Below are positions 37,584 to 45,265 of a stretch of 64,000 nt of DNA, in pieces (position 1 is the stretch's first letter; each line of letters opens with the position of its first letter). The notes below the pieces were generated by a model that searched no databases, was not told the origin of the DNA, and saw nothing but the letters and a program-made list of their open reading frames with translations. The DNA comes from Azospirillum halopraeferens DSM 3675 (GTDB lineage: Bacteria; Pseudomonadota; Alphaproteobacteria; Azospirillales; Azospirillaceae). Both the position numbers and the translations under genes were made by a program. The stretch spans positions 62,001 through 126,000 of the forward strand of contig NZ_AUCF01000011.1 of the NCBI RefSeq assembly GCF_000429625.1. The letters are read 5' to 3'.

Positions 37584-39077
37584 ATGACCGTCCCCACCGC
37601 CCCGACCACGCCCGCCGCCCTTCTCGACCTGCTGCGCAGCCTGCGGGCGGACGTGGCCGCGGAAGGGGCGGTGCGGTTCGATCGCTGGCGGCCCGGCCTG
37701 CGCCGCGCCGCCCGGCCGTCGCTGCTGAACCTGGCCCATTACCTGGCGCTGCGCCGGCGCGACCTGCGGGGGCTGCAGACGGCCCTGTCGCCGTGGGGCC
37801 TGTCGTCGCTGGGCCGGCTGGAAGGTCGCGTGCTGGCCAACCTCGACGCCGTCATCGCCGCGCTGGCCCGCCTGGAAGGGGATCAGGGGCCGGCCTTTCC
37901 GGGCGCGCGCGCCTTCTTCCGCGGCGGCCGCCTGCTCGACCTGCACACCGGCGCCCTGTTCGGCCGGCCGCCGGCGGGGCGGCGAGGCCGCATCCTGGTC
38001 ACCCTGCCGTCGGAGGCGGCGGCCGACCCCTCGCTGCTGGCCCGCCTCGTGGCAAGCGGCGCCGACGCCGTGCGCATCAATTGCGCCCACGACGACGCGG
38101 CGGCGTGGTCCGCCATGATCGCCCACCTGCGCACCGCCGAGGCCGCGGCGGGGCGGCGGCTCACCGTGCTGATGGACCTGGGCGGGCCGAAGCTGCGCAC
38201 CGCCGCCGTCGGCCTGCCCGAGGGGCAGCACCGCCTGAAGCACGGCGACCGCCTGTTCCTGGCCGTGCAGCCGCCGGCCGACGCCGGGACCGCCACCCGG
38301 GCCTGGGCGACCCTGTCCCTGCCGGAGGTGGTGGGCCAGTTGCGGCCCGGTCACCGCGTCTTCCTCGACGACGGCAAGCTGGGCGGCACGGTGGCGGAGA
38401 CCGGCCCGGACGGCGCCTGGCTGGCGGTGGAGCGCGCCCGGCTGCGGGGAACCCGCCTGGCGGTGGACAAGGGCGTCAACCTGCCGGACACGCCGCTCCC
38501 CCTCGACCCGCTGACGCCCAAGGATCTGGAGGACCTGGACTTCGTCGCAGCCCACGCCGACCTCATCGGCTACAGCTTCGTGCAGCGCCCGTCCGACGTG
38601 GAGCGGCTGCAGGAGGAACTGGCTCGCCGCCGTCCCGACGCGCACCGCATCGGACTGATTGCCAAGGTCGAGACGCCGCTTGCCGTGCGCAATCTGCCCG
38701 AACTGATCGTGCACGGCATGGGCCGCCAGCCCTTCGGCGTGATGATCGCCCGCGGCGACCTGGCGGTGGAGCTGGGTTTCGAGCGCCTGGCGGAAATGCA
38801 GGAGGAGCTGCTGTGGCTGTGCGAGGCGGCGCACGTGCCGGTGATCTGGGCCACCCAGGTGCTGGAGAACCTGGTCAAGAAGGGCCTGCCCTCGCGCGGC
38901 GAGATGACCGACGCCGCCATGGCCGCGCGGGCAGAGTGCGTCATGCTCAACAAGGGCCCCTACCTGCCCGAAGCGGTGGAAGCACTCGGGCGCATGCTCG
39001 CCCGCATGGGTGAGCATCAGGCCAAGAAAACCCCGCGGCTGCGCGCCCTGCAAAGCTGGGCCGACCGGGAGGCCTAG
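37584..39077 (+). CDS. Atypical pyruvate-kinase-family protein
   Basis: A 497-aa protein with the TIM-barrel core of pyruvate kinase (about 130-480) but altered motifs: VRINCAHDD (canonical RxNxSHG), LMDLGGPKLRT, AKVETPLAVRNL (KIE-type), GVMIARGDLAVELG and PVIWATQVLENLVKKGLPSRGEMTDAA. The first about 125 residues are an additional N-terminal domain not found in PykF, and the C-terminal allosteric domain is missing. The Lys/Glu/Asp residues that bind metal appear partly conserved, so activity is possible but on an unknown substrate. The gene is monocistronic on the plus strand. Confidence 0.8.
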   Translation: MTVPTAPTTPAALLDLLRSLRADVAAEGAVRFDRWRPGLRRAARPSLLNLAHYLALRRRDLRGLQTALSPWGLSSLGRLEGRVLANLDAVIAALARLEGDQGPAFPGARAFFRGGRLLDLHTGALFGRPPAGRRGRILVTLPSEAAADPSLLARLVASGADAVRINCAHDDAAAWSAMIAHLRTAEAAAGRRLTVLMDLGGPKLRTAAVGLPEGQHRLKHGDRLFLAVQPPADAGTATRAWATLSLPEVVGQLRPGHRVFLDDGKLGGTVAETGPDGAWLAVERARLRGTRLAVDKGVNLPDTPLPLDPLTPKDLEDLDFVAAHADLIGYSFVQRPSDVERLQEELARRRPDAHRIGLIAKVETPLAVRNLPELIVHGMGRQPFGVMIARGDLAVELGFERLAEMQEELLWLCEAAHVPVIWATQVLENLVKKGLPSRGEMTDAAMAARAECVMLNKGPYLPEAVEALGRMLARMGEHQAKKTPRLRALQSWADREA

Positions 39078-39153
39078 GCGGGGCGGTGGCGGGTTTCATG
39101 GTCGGCGCGTGACGGACGTCATCATGCCGCCGCCGCCACCCACCGGGCGGCGC

Positions 39154-39723
39154 CTATGCCTGCGCCTCCTCCACCCCGTCCGGCGCGTCGGCCACCGCCC
39201 GGTCGATGGTGCGCATCAGCGCGCGGTAGGTGCGGTCGGCCTTCATGGTCTTCTTCAGGGATTTGGCGTTGCGGATATCGGCGTTCATCCAGTCGATCAC
39301 CGACTGCCCGTGTTCCGGGTGGATGGACAGGGTGTACATCAGCGCCTGTTCGGGGCCGGTGATCTGCGTCTCCTCCAGCCGTTCCAGGACGGCGCCGGCG
39401 TAGAACAGCACCAGGGCTTCCGGGCGCGGCGCACCGACCCCGGTATCGGCGTCCGCTGCTTCCGCTTCGTCGTCTGCCGGCGGATCGGCGGGCGCGCGTC
39501 CGTCCAGCTCCGCCAGGCGGCGGAACAGCGCCTCCCGGCTCTCCTGCGGCATCGTCGCCAGGGCTTCCAGCGCCGTCAGCACGTCGAGCAGCGACTTCTT
39601 GCGGACCTTCCAGTTCGCCCCGGCGGCGACTCGGTCGACGATGGTGTCCACCTGCGCGCGGATCACCGCGTCCAGGTCGGCATAGACCGAGTTGGCCGGG
39701 GGATGAACGGGCGTCGGGGTCAT
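39154..39723 (-). CDS. Uncharacterised protein, third member of a tandem paralogous trio
   Basis: A 189-aa protein with no recognised family. It shares two blocks with the two genes upstream. An N-terminal block, RVAAGANWKVRKKSLLDVL, matches equivalents in its neighbours. A C-terminal block, FYAGAVLERLEETQITGPEQ followed by ALMYTLSIHPEHGQSVIDWMNAD, is the most conserved part. The middle is acidic and variable. ATG 39723 overlaps the previous stop as ATGA. No signal peptide or membrane helix is present. Confidence 0.75.
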   Translation of the reverse strand: MTPTPVHPPANSVYADLDAVIRAQVDTIVDRVAAGANWKVRKKSLLDVLTALEALATMPQESREALFRRLAELDGRAPADPPADDEAEAADADTGVGAPRPEALVLFYAGAVLERLEETQITGPEQALMYTLSIHPEHGQSVIDWMNADIRNAKSLKKTMKADRTYRALMRTIDRAVADAPDGVEEAQA

Positions 39724-40376
39724 TGCCGGCCCTTGGGGTCGGGGACGTCGTCGTTGGCGGCATCGGGCAGTTCGAACATCATGCCGTCGTCATCGTCATC
39801 GTCATCATCATCCGCGTCGTCGTCGTCGAAGTCCCCGTCGTCGCCGGCCATCAGCAGGTCGAACAGGGCGGCGAAGGCGCGGTCCTCGTCCAGCAGGGCC
39901 TGGAACGCCTGCATGTGGTTCTCGTCGCTCTCCAGCCAGGTCTCGGCCGCCTCCACGTGTTCGGGCTGGACCGACAGCAGGTAGAATCCCGCCTGCTCGG
40001 CGCAGGTGATGCGGGGTTCGTCCAGCCGTTCCAGGATGGCACCGATGAACATGGGCAGCAGGTCCGGGGGCGGGCTGGCCTCGCCGTCGGCCGCCGGGGT
40101 CTCCCCGGCGGTGAGCGCGGAGAGGGTGCGTTCGGCCTCCTCCTCGCTCAGCGTGCCCGCCTCGACCTGTTCCATGATGCGGGCGAGCGCCGTCTGCTGG
40201 GCCGGCGACAGGGCGGTCATGCCGTCGACCGCCATCAGCACCTCCAGAAGGGCGTCCTTGCGCAGCGCCCAGTCCTCCTCTCCGGCCAGCGCGTCGGCGA
40301 GGCTTTCCAGGACGGGCTTCAGGTCGTCGGGAGCGGTGTCGAAGACGGGCGTCTCCGGTTTGGCGATGGCCGTCAT
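39720..40376 (-). CDS. Uncharacterised protein, second member of a tandem paralogous trio, with poly-Asp tail
   Basis: A 218-aa protein: the N-terminal block (LADALAGEEDWALRKDALLE), an acidic middle, the C-terminal block (MFIGAILERLDEPRITCAEQ, then AGFYLLSVQPEHVEAAETWL), and a tail with a run of Asp (GDFDDDDADDDDDDDDDG) near residues 178-197. The poly-Asp is encoded by a GAC/GAT simple repeat. ATG 40376 overlaps the preceding stop as ATGA and its stop overlaps the next start, so all three are translationally coupled. Confidence 0.75.
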   Translation of the reverse strand: MTAIAKPETPVFDTAPDDLKPVLESLADALAGEEDWALRKDALLEVLMAVDGMTALSPAQQTALARIMEQVEAGTLSEEEAERTLSALTAGETPAADGEASPPPDLLPMFIGAILERLDEPRITCAEQAGFYLLSVQPEHVEAAETWLESDENHMQAFQALLDEDRAFAALFDLLMAGDDGDFDDDDADDDDDDDDDGMMFELPDAANDDVPDPKGRQ

Positions 40377-40924
40377 CGGGGTTCTCCTTGCATGGCTTCG
40401 TCGGCCCCGGCGGCGGTGTCGCGGGGGGACGGGGTGCTGCGGTCGTGCTCCGACAGGAGCGTCATCAGGGCCGCGTAGCGGCGGTCCTGGCGCATGATGC
40501 GGCGCACCGCCTTCTCGTGCCGCGGGTCGAGCTGCATCCACGCCTCGGCGGCCCCGGTGTGTTCGGGCTGGATCGAGAGGAGATAGATGGCGGCCTGTTC
40601 GGGGCCGGCAACCCGCTCCTCGCCCAGGTGCTCCAGAATGGCGCCGACGTAGGTGGGCAGCAGCCCGGCGAAGGGCTCGGCCGGTCCGGCGTCGTCGGGT
40701 TCGTCGGCGTCCGGCGCCCGCCCGATGGCGGCGCGGCGCTCCCCGGGCGTCATGGAGAAGAACGAGTCCAGCCCCAGCATCAGGTCGCACAGCGTCTTCT
40801 TGCGCACCATCCAATTGGCACCCGCCGCCACCCGGCCGGCCATGGACTGCAATAGTCCATGCACCTTGGGCGACAGGCCGTCGAGGATGGGGCGGGCGGG
40901 GCGGGACACGGGGACGGATGGCAT
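40373..40924 (-). CDS. Uncharacterised protein, first member of a tandem paralogous trio
   Basis: A 183-aa protein with the same two blocks: GRVAAGANWMVRKKTLCDLM and TYVGAILEHLGEERVAGPEQ followed by AAIYLLSIQPEHTGAAEAWM. It starts at ATG 40924, 55 bp after the inositol-phosphatase-family gene. The trio shows the residues W-x-(V/L)-R-K and E-Q-A-x2-Y-x-L-S-(I/V)-x-P-E-H in all members. I find no family name for it; a helical regulatory or binding protein is plausible. The repeated blocks suggest duplication from one ancestor. Confidence 0.75.
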   Translation of the reverse strand: MPSVPVSRPARPILDGLSPKVHGLLQSMAGRVAAGANWMVRKKTLCDLMLGLDSFFSMTPGERRAAIGRAPDADEPDDAGPAEPFAGLLPTYVGAILEHLGEERVAGPEQAAIYLLSIQPEHTGAAEAWMQLDPRHEKAVRRIMRQDRRYAALMTLLSEHDRSTPSPRDTAAGADEAMQGEPR

Positions 40925-40979
40925 GGTGCGGTCGTTTGTCGGCTGCGCTCGTTCGGTGATCGGCGTTCGGCGGGCGGTG

Positions 40980-41762
40980 TCAGCCGGCCAGTGCGGCCAG
41001 CGCCTCGCGGTGGGTGCGCGGATCGCCGGCGGCGATCACCCGTCCGTCGGAGGTGCGGTCCAGCGGACGGCCGTCCCAGTCGGTCATGACGCCGCCGGCC
41101 CCGGTGACCACCGGGACCAGGGCCGCGAAGTCGTACAGCTTCAGCCCCGCCTCGACCACCAGGTCGTAATAGCCCGATGCCAGCAGGCCGTAGGTGTAAC
41201 AGTCCCCGCCGTACACCGTCACCTTGGCGGCGCCGGCGGCGCGGCGGAAGGCGGCCAGCGTGTCGCCGGGGAACAGGTCGGGGCCGGTGGTGCCGACCAT
41301 CGCCGCGGCCAGCCCGCCGGGGCAGGGCCGGACCTTCGCCGGCTGGCCGTTGTGGGTGGTGGGCCGGCCGGCGACGCCGATCCAGCGGTCGCCGACGATG
41401 GGCTGGTCGATGATGCCCAGCACCGGCGTGCCGTTGCGCAGCAGCGCGATCAGCGAGCCGAAGATCGGGCGTCCGACGATGAACGACTTGGTGCCGTCGA
41501 TGGGGTCGATGACCCACACGTACTCGGCGTCCAGGTTGCGGGTGCCGAACTCCTCGCCGAAGATGCCGTCGTCGGGACGCTGCGCCTCGATGATGGTGCG
41601 GATCATGCGCTCCGCCTCCCGGTCGGCCACGGTGACCGGCGAGCGGTCCTCCTTGTCGTCCACCGCGACGGGCGTGCGGAAATAGCGGCGGATCACCGCC
41701 GCACCGGCATCGGCCAGGCGCTGGGCCAGCGCCACGAGATGGGCGGGACAGGACTCGGACAT
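40980..41762 (-). CDS. hisN: Inositol-monophosphatase-family phosphatase, histidinol-phosphatase-like (HisN)
   Basis: A 260-aa Mg-dependent phosphatase. The motifs GEEFG, WVIDPIDGTKSFI and LYDFAALVPVVTGAGG are those of the IMPase superfamily, and the overall sequence (SGYYDLVVEAGLKLYDFAAL) fits alphaproteobacterial HisN, the histidinol-phosphate phosphatase. Activity on inositol- or sugar-phosphates cannot be excluded. ATG 41762 is used. It is flanked upstream by a receiver-PP2C gene (95-bp gap) and downstream by the paralogous trio, so it may share their transcript. Confidence 0.85.
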   Translation of the reverse strand: MSESCPAHLVALAQRLADAGAAVIRRYFRTPVAVDDKEDRSPVTVADREAERMIRTIIEAQRPDDGIFGEEFGTRNLDAEYVWVIDPIDGTKSFIVGRPIFGSLIALLRNGTPVLGIIDQPIVGDRWIGVAGRPTTHNGQPAKVRPCPGGLAAAMVGTTGPDLFPGDTLAAFRRAAGAAKVTVYGGDCYTYGLLASGYYDLVVEAGLKLYDFAALVPVVTGAGGVMTDWDGRPLDRTSDGRVIAAGDPRTHREALAALAG

Positions 41763-41857
41763 GGCAGGCTCCGCCGAGGGGTCGATCGGGGCGCATCCTA
41801 GACGCAAGCGCGGGCCGGCGGGAAGCGTCGCGTGGCGGCGGCGGCGGCCGGTTCGTG

Positions 41858-43009
41858 TCAAAGACGGGTGATCCACACGGCCGTCAGATCGTCGGCGAGC
41901 GGGCGCGGGCGGCCGCCGAACACCCGGTCCAGCACGTGGTGCAGCGGCCGGCCGGGAGCCCCGGCCATGGCAGCGCCCACCAGCAGCGGCACCGCCTGCT
42001 GGCCGATGCCGGCGGGGCCGCCGCATTCGATCAGGGCGTCGCTGTACAGGAACAGGGCGGCGCCGGGCGGCAGGGCGACGGTGCGGGAGACGTAGCTGGC
42101 CTTGCGCGACACCCCCAGCAGCAATCCGGAGGACTCCAGCAGCCGCACCGAGCCGTCGGGCAGCCACAGGGCCGGGTTGGGGGAACCGGCGCCGACGCCG
42201 GTCAGGGTGCCGGCCGCCACGTCGATGATGCCGAGGAACGCGGTGGCGAACTGGCCGACCGGCAGGGTCGCCTTCAGCGCGGCGTTGAGCGCCATCATCC
42301 AGCCGGCCGGGTCGCCGGCGTCCAGGGGAATGCGGTCGATCAGCGTGTGCAGGCGCACGGTGTTGAGGGCGGCGGTGACGCCGTGGCCGGTGAAGTCGGC
42401 GATCATCACGGCGATGCGCGTGTCGTCGAGCGGCCGCAGCGTCCACAGGTCGCCGCCCAGCTCCGACGACGTTTCGAAATGGGACTCGATGGCCAGCCCA
42501 TAGCGCGCACCGGCGGCCTCCAGGTGCCGCCGCTCCGGAACCAGGGAAAGCTGCAGGGTGCGCGCCTGGGTCAGCTCGGCCTCGACCCGCCGGCGGAAGG
42601 AGGACAGCTCCTCGAACAGGGCGCGCTTTTCCAGGTGGTGACGCACGCGCGCGATGCACTCGCCGGGGCGGATCGGCTTGGCGATGACGTCGCTGCCGCC
42701 GGCCTCGAAGCAGTGCGCCGGATCGGCGTCGCCGTCGGCAGGGGTCTGGAACAGCACGGGAAGGGTGGCTTCCCCCAGATCGCGACGCAGCCGCCGGCAC
42801 ATCTCCAGCCCGTCCATGCGCGGCATGCGCACGTCGAGCAGCACCAGATCGGGGCGGAAGCGCAGGACCTTGCGCAGCCCCTCCTCGCCGTCGCCGGCAA
42901 AGGCGATGGCATCGACGCCGGCACGCACCACCAGCCCCGCCAGCATGACCCGGCTGGACTCCTCGGCATCGACGATGAGCACCCGGCTGCCCGCGAGCGG
43001 TGGCGCCAT
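41858..43009 (-). CDS. Response regulator with SpoIIE/RsbU-type PP2C output (third copy)
   Basis: A 383-aa receiver-phosphatase. The receiver has LIVDAEESSRVM (one of the two usual acidic residues replaced by Ala) and LLDVRMPRMDG with IAKPIR. The PP2C domain keeps its motifs: SSELGGDLWTL, IADFTGHG, LFLYSDALIE and LADDLTAVWI. It is paralogous to the two regulators at 15.5-17.9 kb. It lies directly after a STAS gene (34-bp gap) that is its probable substrate; no HATPase partner is present here. ATG 43009. Confidence 0.87.
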   Translation of the reverse strand: MAPPLAGSRVLIVDAEESSRVMLAGLVVRAGVDAIAFAGDGEEGLRKVLRFRPDLVLLDVRMPRMDGLEMCRRLRRDLGEATLPVLFQTPADGDADPAHCFEAGGSDVIAKPIRPGECIARVRHHLEKRALFEELSSFRRRVEAELTQARTLQLSLVPERRHLEAAGARYGLAIESHFETSSELGGDLWTLRPLDDTRIAVMIADFTGHGVTAALNTVRLHTLIDRIPLDAGDPAGWMMALNAALKATLPVGQFATAFLGIIDVAAGTLTGVGAGSPNPALWLPDGSVRLLESSGLLLGVSRKASYVSRTVALPPGAALFLYSDALIECGGPAGIGQQAVPLLVGAAMAGAPGRPLHHVLDRVFGGRPRPLADDLTAVWITRL

Positions 43010-43043
43010 CGGCCTCCCTCCGGCGAAGACGCGATGGTGGGGG

Positions 43044-43349
43044 TCAGTACTCTATGGTCAGGACCTCGCCGATACGGGCCAGGTCGATGCTGCGGCGCAC
43101 CTCGTTGCGCGGGCCGCGCACCACCAGGGCGATGCCCCGCGATTCGCATTCCTCGTGCAGGATCAGCAGCATCCCCAGCCCGGCGGAGTCGATGAAGTCC
43201 AGCCCGGACAGGTCGGCGACGAACCGCCGGGCGCCCGGGCCGTTCAGCAGGTCCAGCAGGTCGCGCAGGCGGTCGTGGTCGGTGAACTCGAGCCGGCCGG
43301 ACAGGCGCGCCTCGATGGCGTCGGGGGTGGTGCGCGCTTGAAAGTCCAT
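43044..43349 (-). CDS. STAS-domain protein (anti-sigma antagonist type), second partner-switch locus
   Basis: A 101-aa STAS domain with the phosphorylation loop [15 protein letters not shown]. It resembles the STAS protein at 18642-18947 (FVDSAGIGMLL). ATG 43349 has GAGGG upstream. It is first of a minus-strand group that continues with the PP2C regulator, HisN-like phosphatase and the paralogous trio. Its kinase would have to be supplied by the HATPase at 17884-18630 or another genome locus. Confidence 0.88.
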   Translation of the reverse strand: MDFQARTTPDAIEARLSGRLEFTDHDRLRDLLDLLNGPGARRFVADLSGLDFIDSAGLGMLLILHEECESRGIALVVRGPRNEVRRSIDLARIGEVLTIEY

Positions 43350-43755
43350 GGTTCCCTCGCGTGTGTGGACCCGTGATCCGGACACCGGCCCGCGCCGGCC
43401 ATGCGCGGCCAGAGATTGTAACCGCATTGCAATAAAGTTATGCCGCACGATACGAATGTTAGGCGCCAGTCTTATGGCTGAGGCCATGCGCCTTTTCAAC
43501 ACCTTTACGGGCGGTTTTCGCGGGGTGCGCGGCCGTCGCGCGCCGGGCCGCCGGGGTCGCCGGAGCGGGCGCCACCGCGTGCGATCCTTGCGTCCGGCTG
43601 CCGGGTCGCTTATGTGTGGCGCCGTCGGCCGCGATTCGCGCGGCACCCATCCTGCGCCGGACCGGCGCGAGACCGATCCCGTCGGCGCCGATCCGGTGCG
43701 TTTCGCGTTTCGGTCGCCTCCGCCCGCCACCGCGGGCGTCACGGAACAGAAGAGA
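43350..43755 (+). other. Intergenic region and long leader of the RhlE-like helicase gene
   Basis: A 406-bp gap between divergent genes. It should hold both promoters (AT-richer DNA at about 43415-43460, e.g. TTGCAATAAAGTTATGCC) and leaves a long 5' leader for the helicase. The frame is open upstream of the helicase ATG, but the translation there is Arg/Pro/Gly-rich and unlike helicase N-termini, so I treat it as non-coding. A long leader is compatible with cold-shock or autoregulatory control of RNA helicase genes. Confidence 0.4.
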
Positions 43756-45063
43756 ATGACCGAATTCGCGACTCTCGGCCTGATCGAGCCGCTGCTGAAC
43801 GCCGTGGCCGAAGAAGGCTACACCACCGCCACCCCCATCCAGGCGCAGGCCATTCCGCACCTTGTCGAAGGGCGGGATGTGCTGGGCCTGGCGCAGACCG
43901 GCACCGGCAAGACCGCCGCCTTCGCCCTGCCCATCCTCCAGCGCCTGATGACCGTGCGCAAGCGCACCGTCCGCGGCACCACCCGCGCGCTGATCCTGGC
44001 GCCGACGCGTGAGCTGGCGCTGCAGATCTCCGACGGATTCGGGACCTACGGGCGGCACCTGCCGCTGCGCCGCACGGTGATCTTCGGCGGCGTCGGGCAG
44101 AGCCCGCAGGTGGCCGCCATGGCGCGCGGCGTCGACATCCTGGTGGCGACTCCGGGCCGCCTGCTCGACCTCATCGCCCAGGGTCACATCCGCCTGGACA
44201 CGGTGGAGGTGCTGGTGCTGGACGAGGCGGACCGCATGCTCGACATGGGCTTCGCCCCGGCGATCCGGAAGATCATGGAAAAGGTGCCGGCGGAGCGCCA
44301 CACCCTGCTGTTCTCGGCCACCATGCCCGACGAGGTGGCCGGCCTGGCGCGTGGCCTGCTGAAGTCCGACCACGCCCGCGTCGAGGTGGCGCCCCCCGCC
44401 ACCACCGCCGACCGGATCGAGCAGCGCGTGCTGTTCGTCGAGCGCGCCGACAAGCGGCCGCTGCTGGTGGAACTGCTGCGCGAGCCCGGCGTGGAGCGCG
44501 CCATCGTCTTCGCCCGCACCAAGCACGGCGCCGACCGCGTGGCCGAGCACCTGCGCAAGGCCGGACTGGGGGCCGAGGCGATCCACGGCGACAAGTCGCA
44601 GACCGCCCGGGTGCGGGCCCTGACCGATTTCCGCGAGGGCCGGGTGCGGGCGCTGGTCGCCACCGACATCGCGGCGCGCGGCATCGACGTGGACGGCATC
44701 ACCCACGTCATCAACTATGACCTGCCCAACGAGCCGGAATCCTACGTCCACCGCATCGGCCGTACGGCGCGCGCCGGGCAGGACGGCATCGCCCTGTCCC
44801 TGTGCGACGCCGAGGAGGTGGGCAACCTGCGGGCCATCGAGAAGGCCATCCGCCGCGCCGTGCCGGTGCAGGAGGAGCACGGCTTCCACGCCGACGCCGT
44901 GGCCAACCTGCACCGCATGGCCGCCCGGGCCGGCAGCCAGCCGCCGCGCAAGAAGCCCCAGGGCGGCCGGCCGCAGCCCCAGGCGCAGCACCGCCGCCAG
45001 CCCGCCCCCCACGGCGGCCGCGGGCGCGGCGGCCCGGCGCGGCGCACGGGAGAGCCGGCGTAA
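43756..45063 (+). CDS. DEAD-box ATP-dependent RNA helicase, RhlE-like
   Basis: A 435-aa DEAD-box helicase. Visible motifs: Q motif ([14 protein letters not shown]), I (AQTGTGKT), Ia (PTRELA), Ib (TPGR), II ([10 protein letters not shown]), III (FSATM), IV ([11 protein letters not shown]), V ([10 protein letters not shown]) and VI ([12 protein letters not shown]). The C-terminal tail (from about residue 395) is basic and Pro/Gln/Arg-rich, an RNA-binding extension usual for RhlE. It would unwind structured RNA, e.g. in ribosome assembly or mRNA decay. Start ATG 43756 (MTEFATLGL), the family N-terminus. Confidence 0.93.
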   Translation: MTEFATLGLIEPLLNAVAEEGYTTATPIQAQAIPHLVEGRDVLGLAQTGTGKTAAFALPILQRLMTVRKRTVRGTTRALILAPTRELALQISDGFGTYGRHLPLRRTVIFGGVGQSPQVAAMARGVDILVATPGRLLDLIAQGHIRLDTVEVLVLDEADRMLDMGFAPAIRKIMEKVPAERHTLLFSATMPDEVAGLARGLLKSDHARVEVAPPATTADRIEQRVLFVERADKRPLLVELLREPGVERAIVFARTKHGADRVAEHLRKAGLGAEAIHGDKSQTARVRALTDFREGRVRALVATDIAARGIDVDGITHVINYDLPNEPESYVHRIGRTARAGQDGIALSLCDAEEVGNLRAIEKAIRRAVPVQEEHGFHADAVANLHRMAARAGSQPPRKKPQGGRPQPQAQHRRQPAPHGGRGRGGPARRTGEPA

Positions 45064-45166
45064 CGCCGGGCTCCCGATCTCGGGAAAACGTAACCAATCG
45101 TTCGCGGAGTTGCCGCCCAGGACTGCTACCCCTGTCTCCGGGACCATTCTCGGAACGGGGGCTGTC

Positions 45167-45265
45167 ATGCGCGACATACTCTTTCGCACCGTGATCGCCG
45201 CCGCCGGCCGGCTTGCCGTGACGCCGTCCCGTCCGGCGATCCTCGCCCGGCGCGACCAGCGGTGA
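45167..45265 (+). CDS. Possible small ORF (32 aa) coupled to the sensor kinase start
   Basis: ATG 45167 opens a 32-codon frame (MRDILFRTVIAAAGRLAVTP...) that ends TGA at 45263-45265, overlapping the kinase GTG as GTGA. A GGGGG sits about 8 nt before the ATG, a weak ribosome-binding site. It could be a leader peptide coupling translation to the kinase or just an alternative kinase region. The peptide itself has no recognisable domain. Confidence 0.35.
   Translation: MRDILFRTVIAAAGRLAVTPSRPAILARRDQR

Noticed and set aside
43348..43755. N-terminal extension of the RhlE-like helicase
   Set aside because: The residues before MTEFATLG are not helicase-like and are rich in Arg/Pro/Gly.
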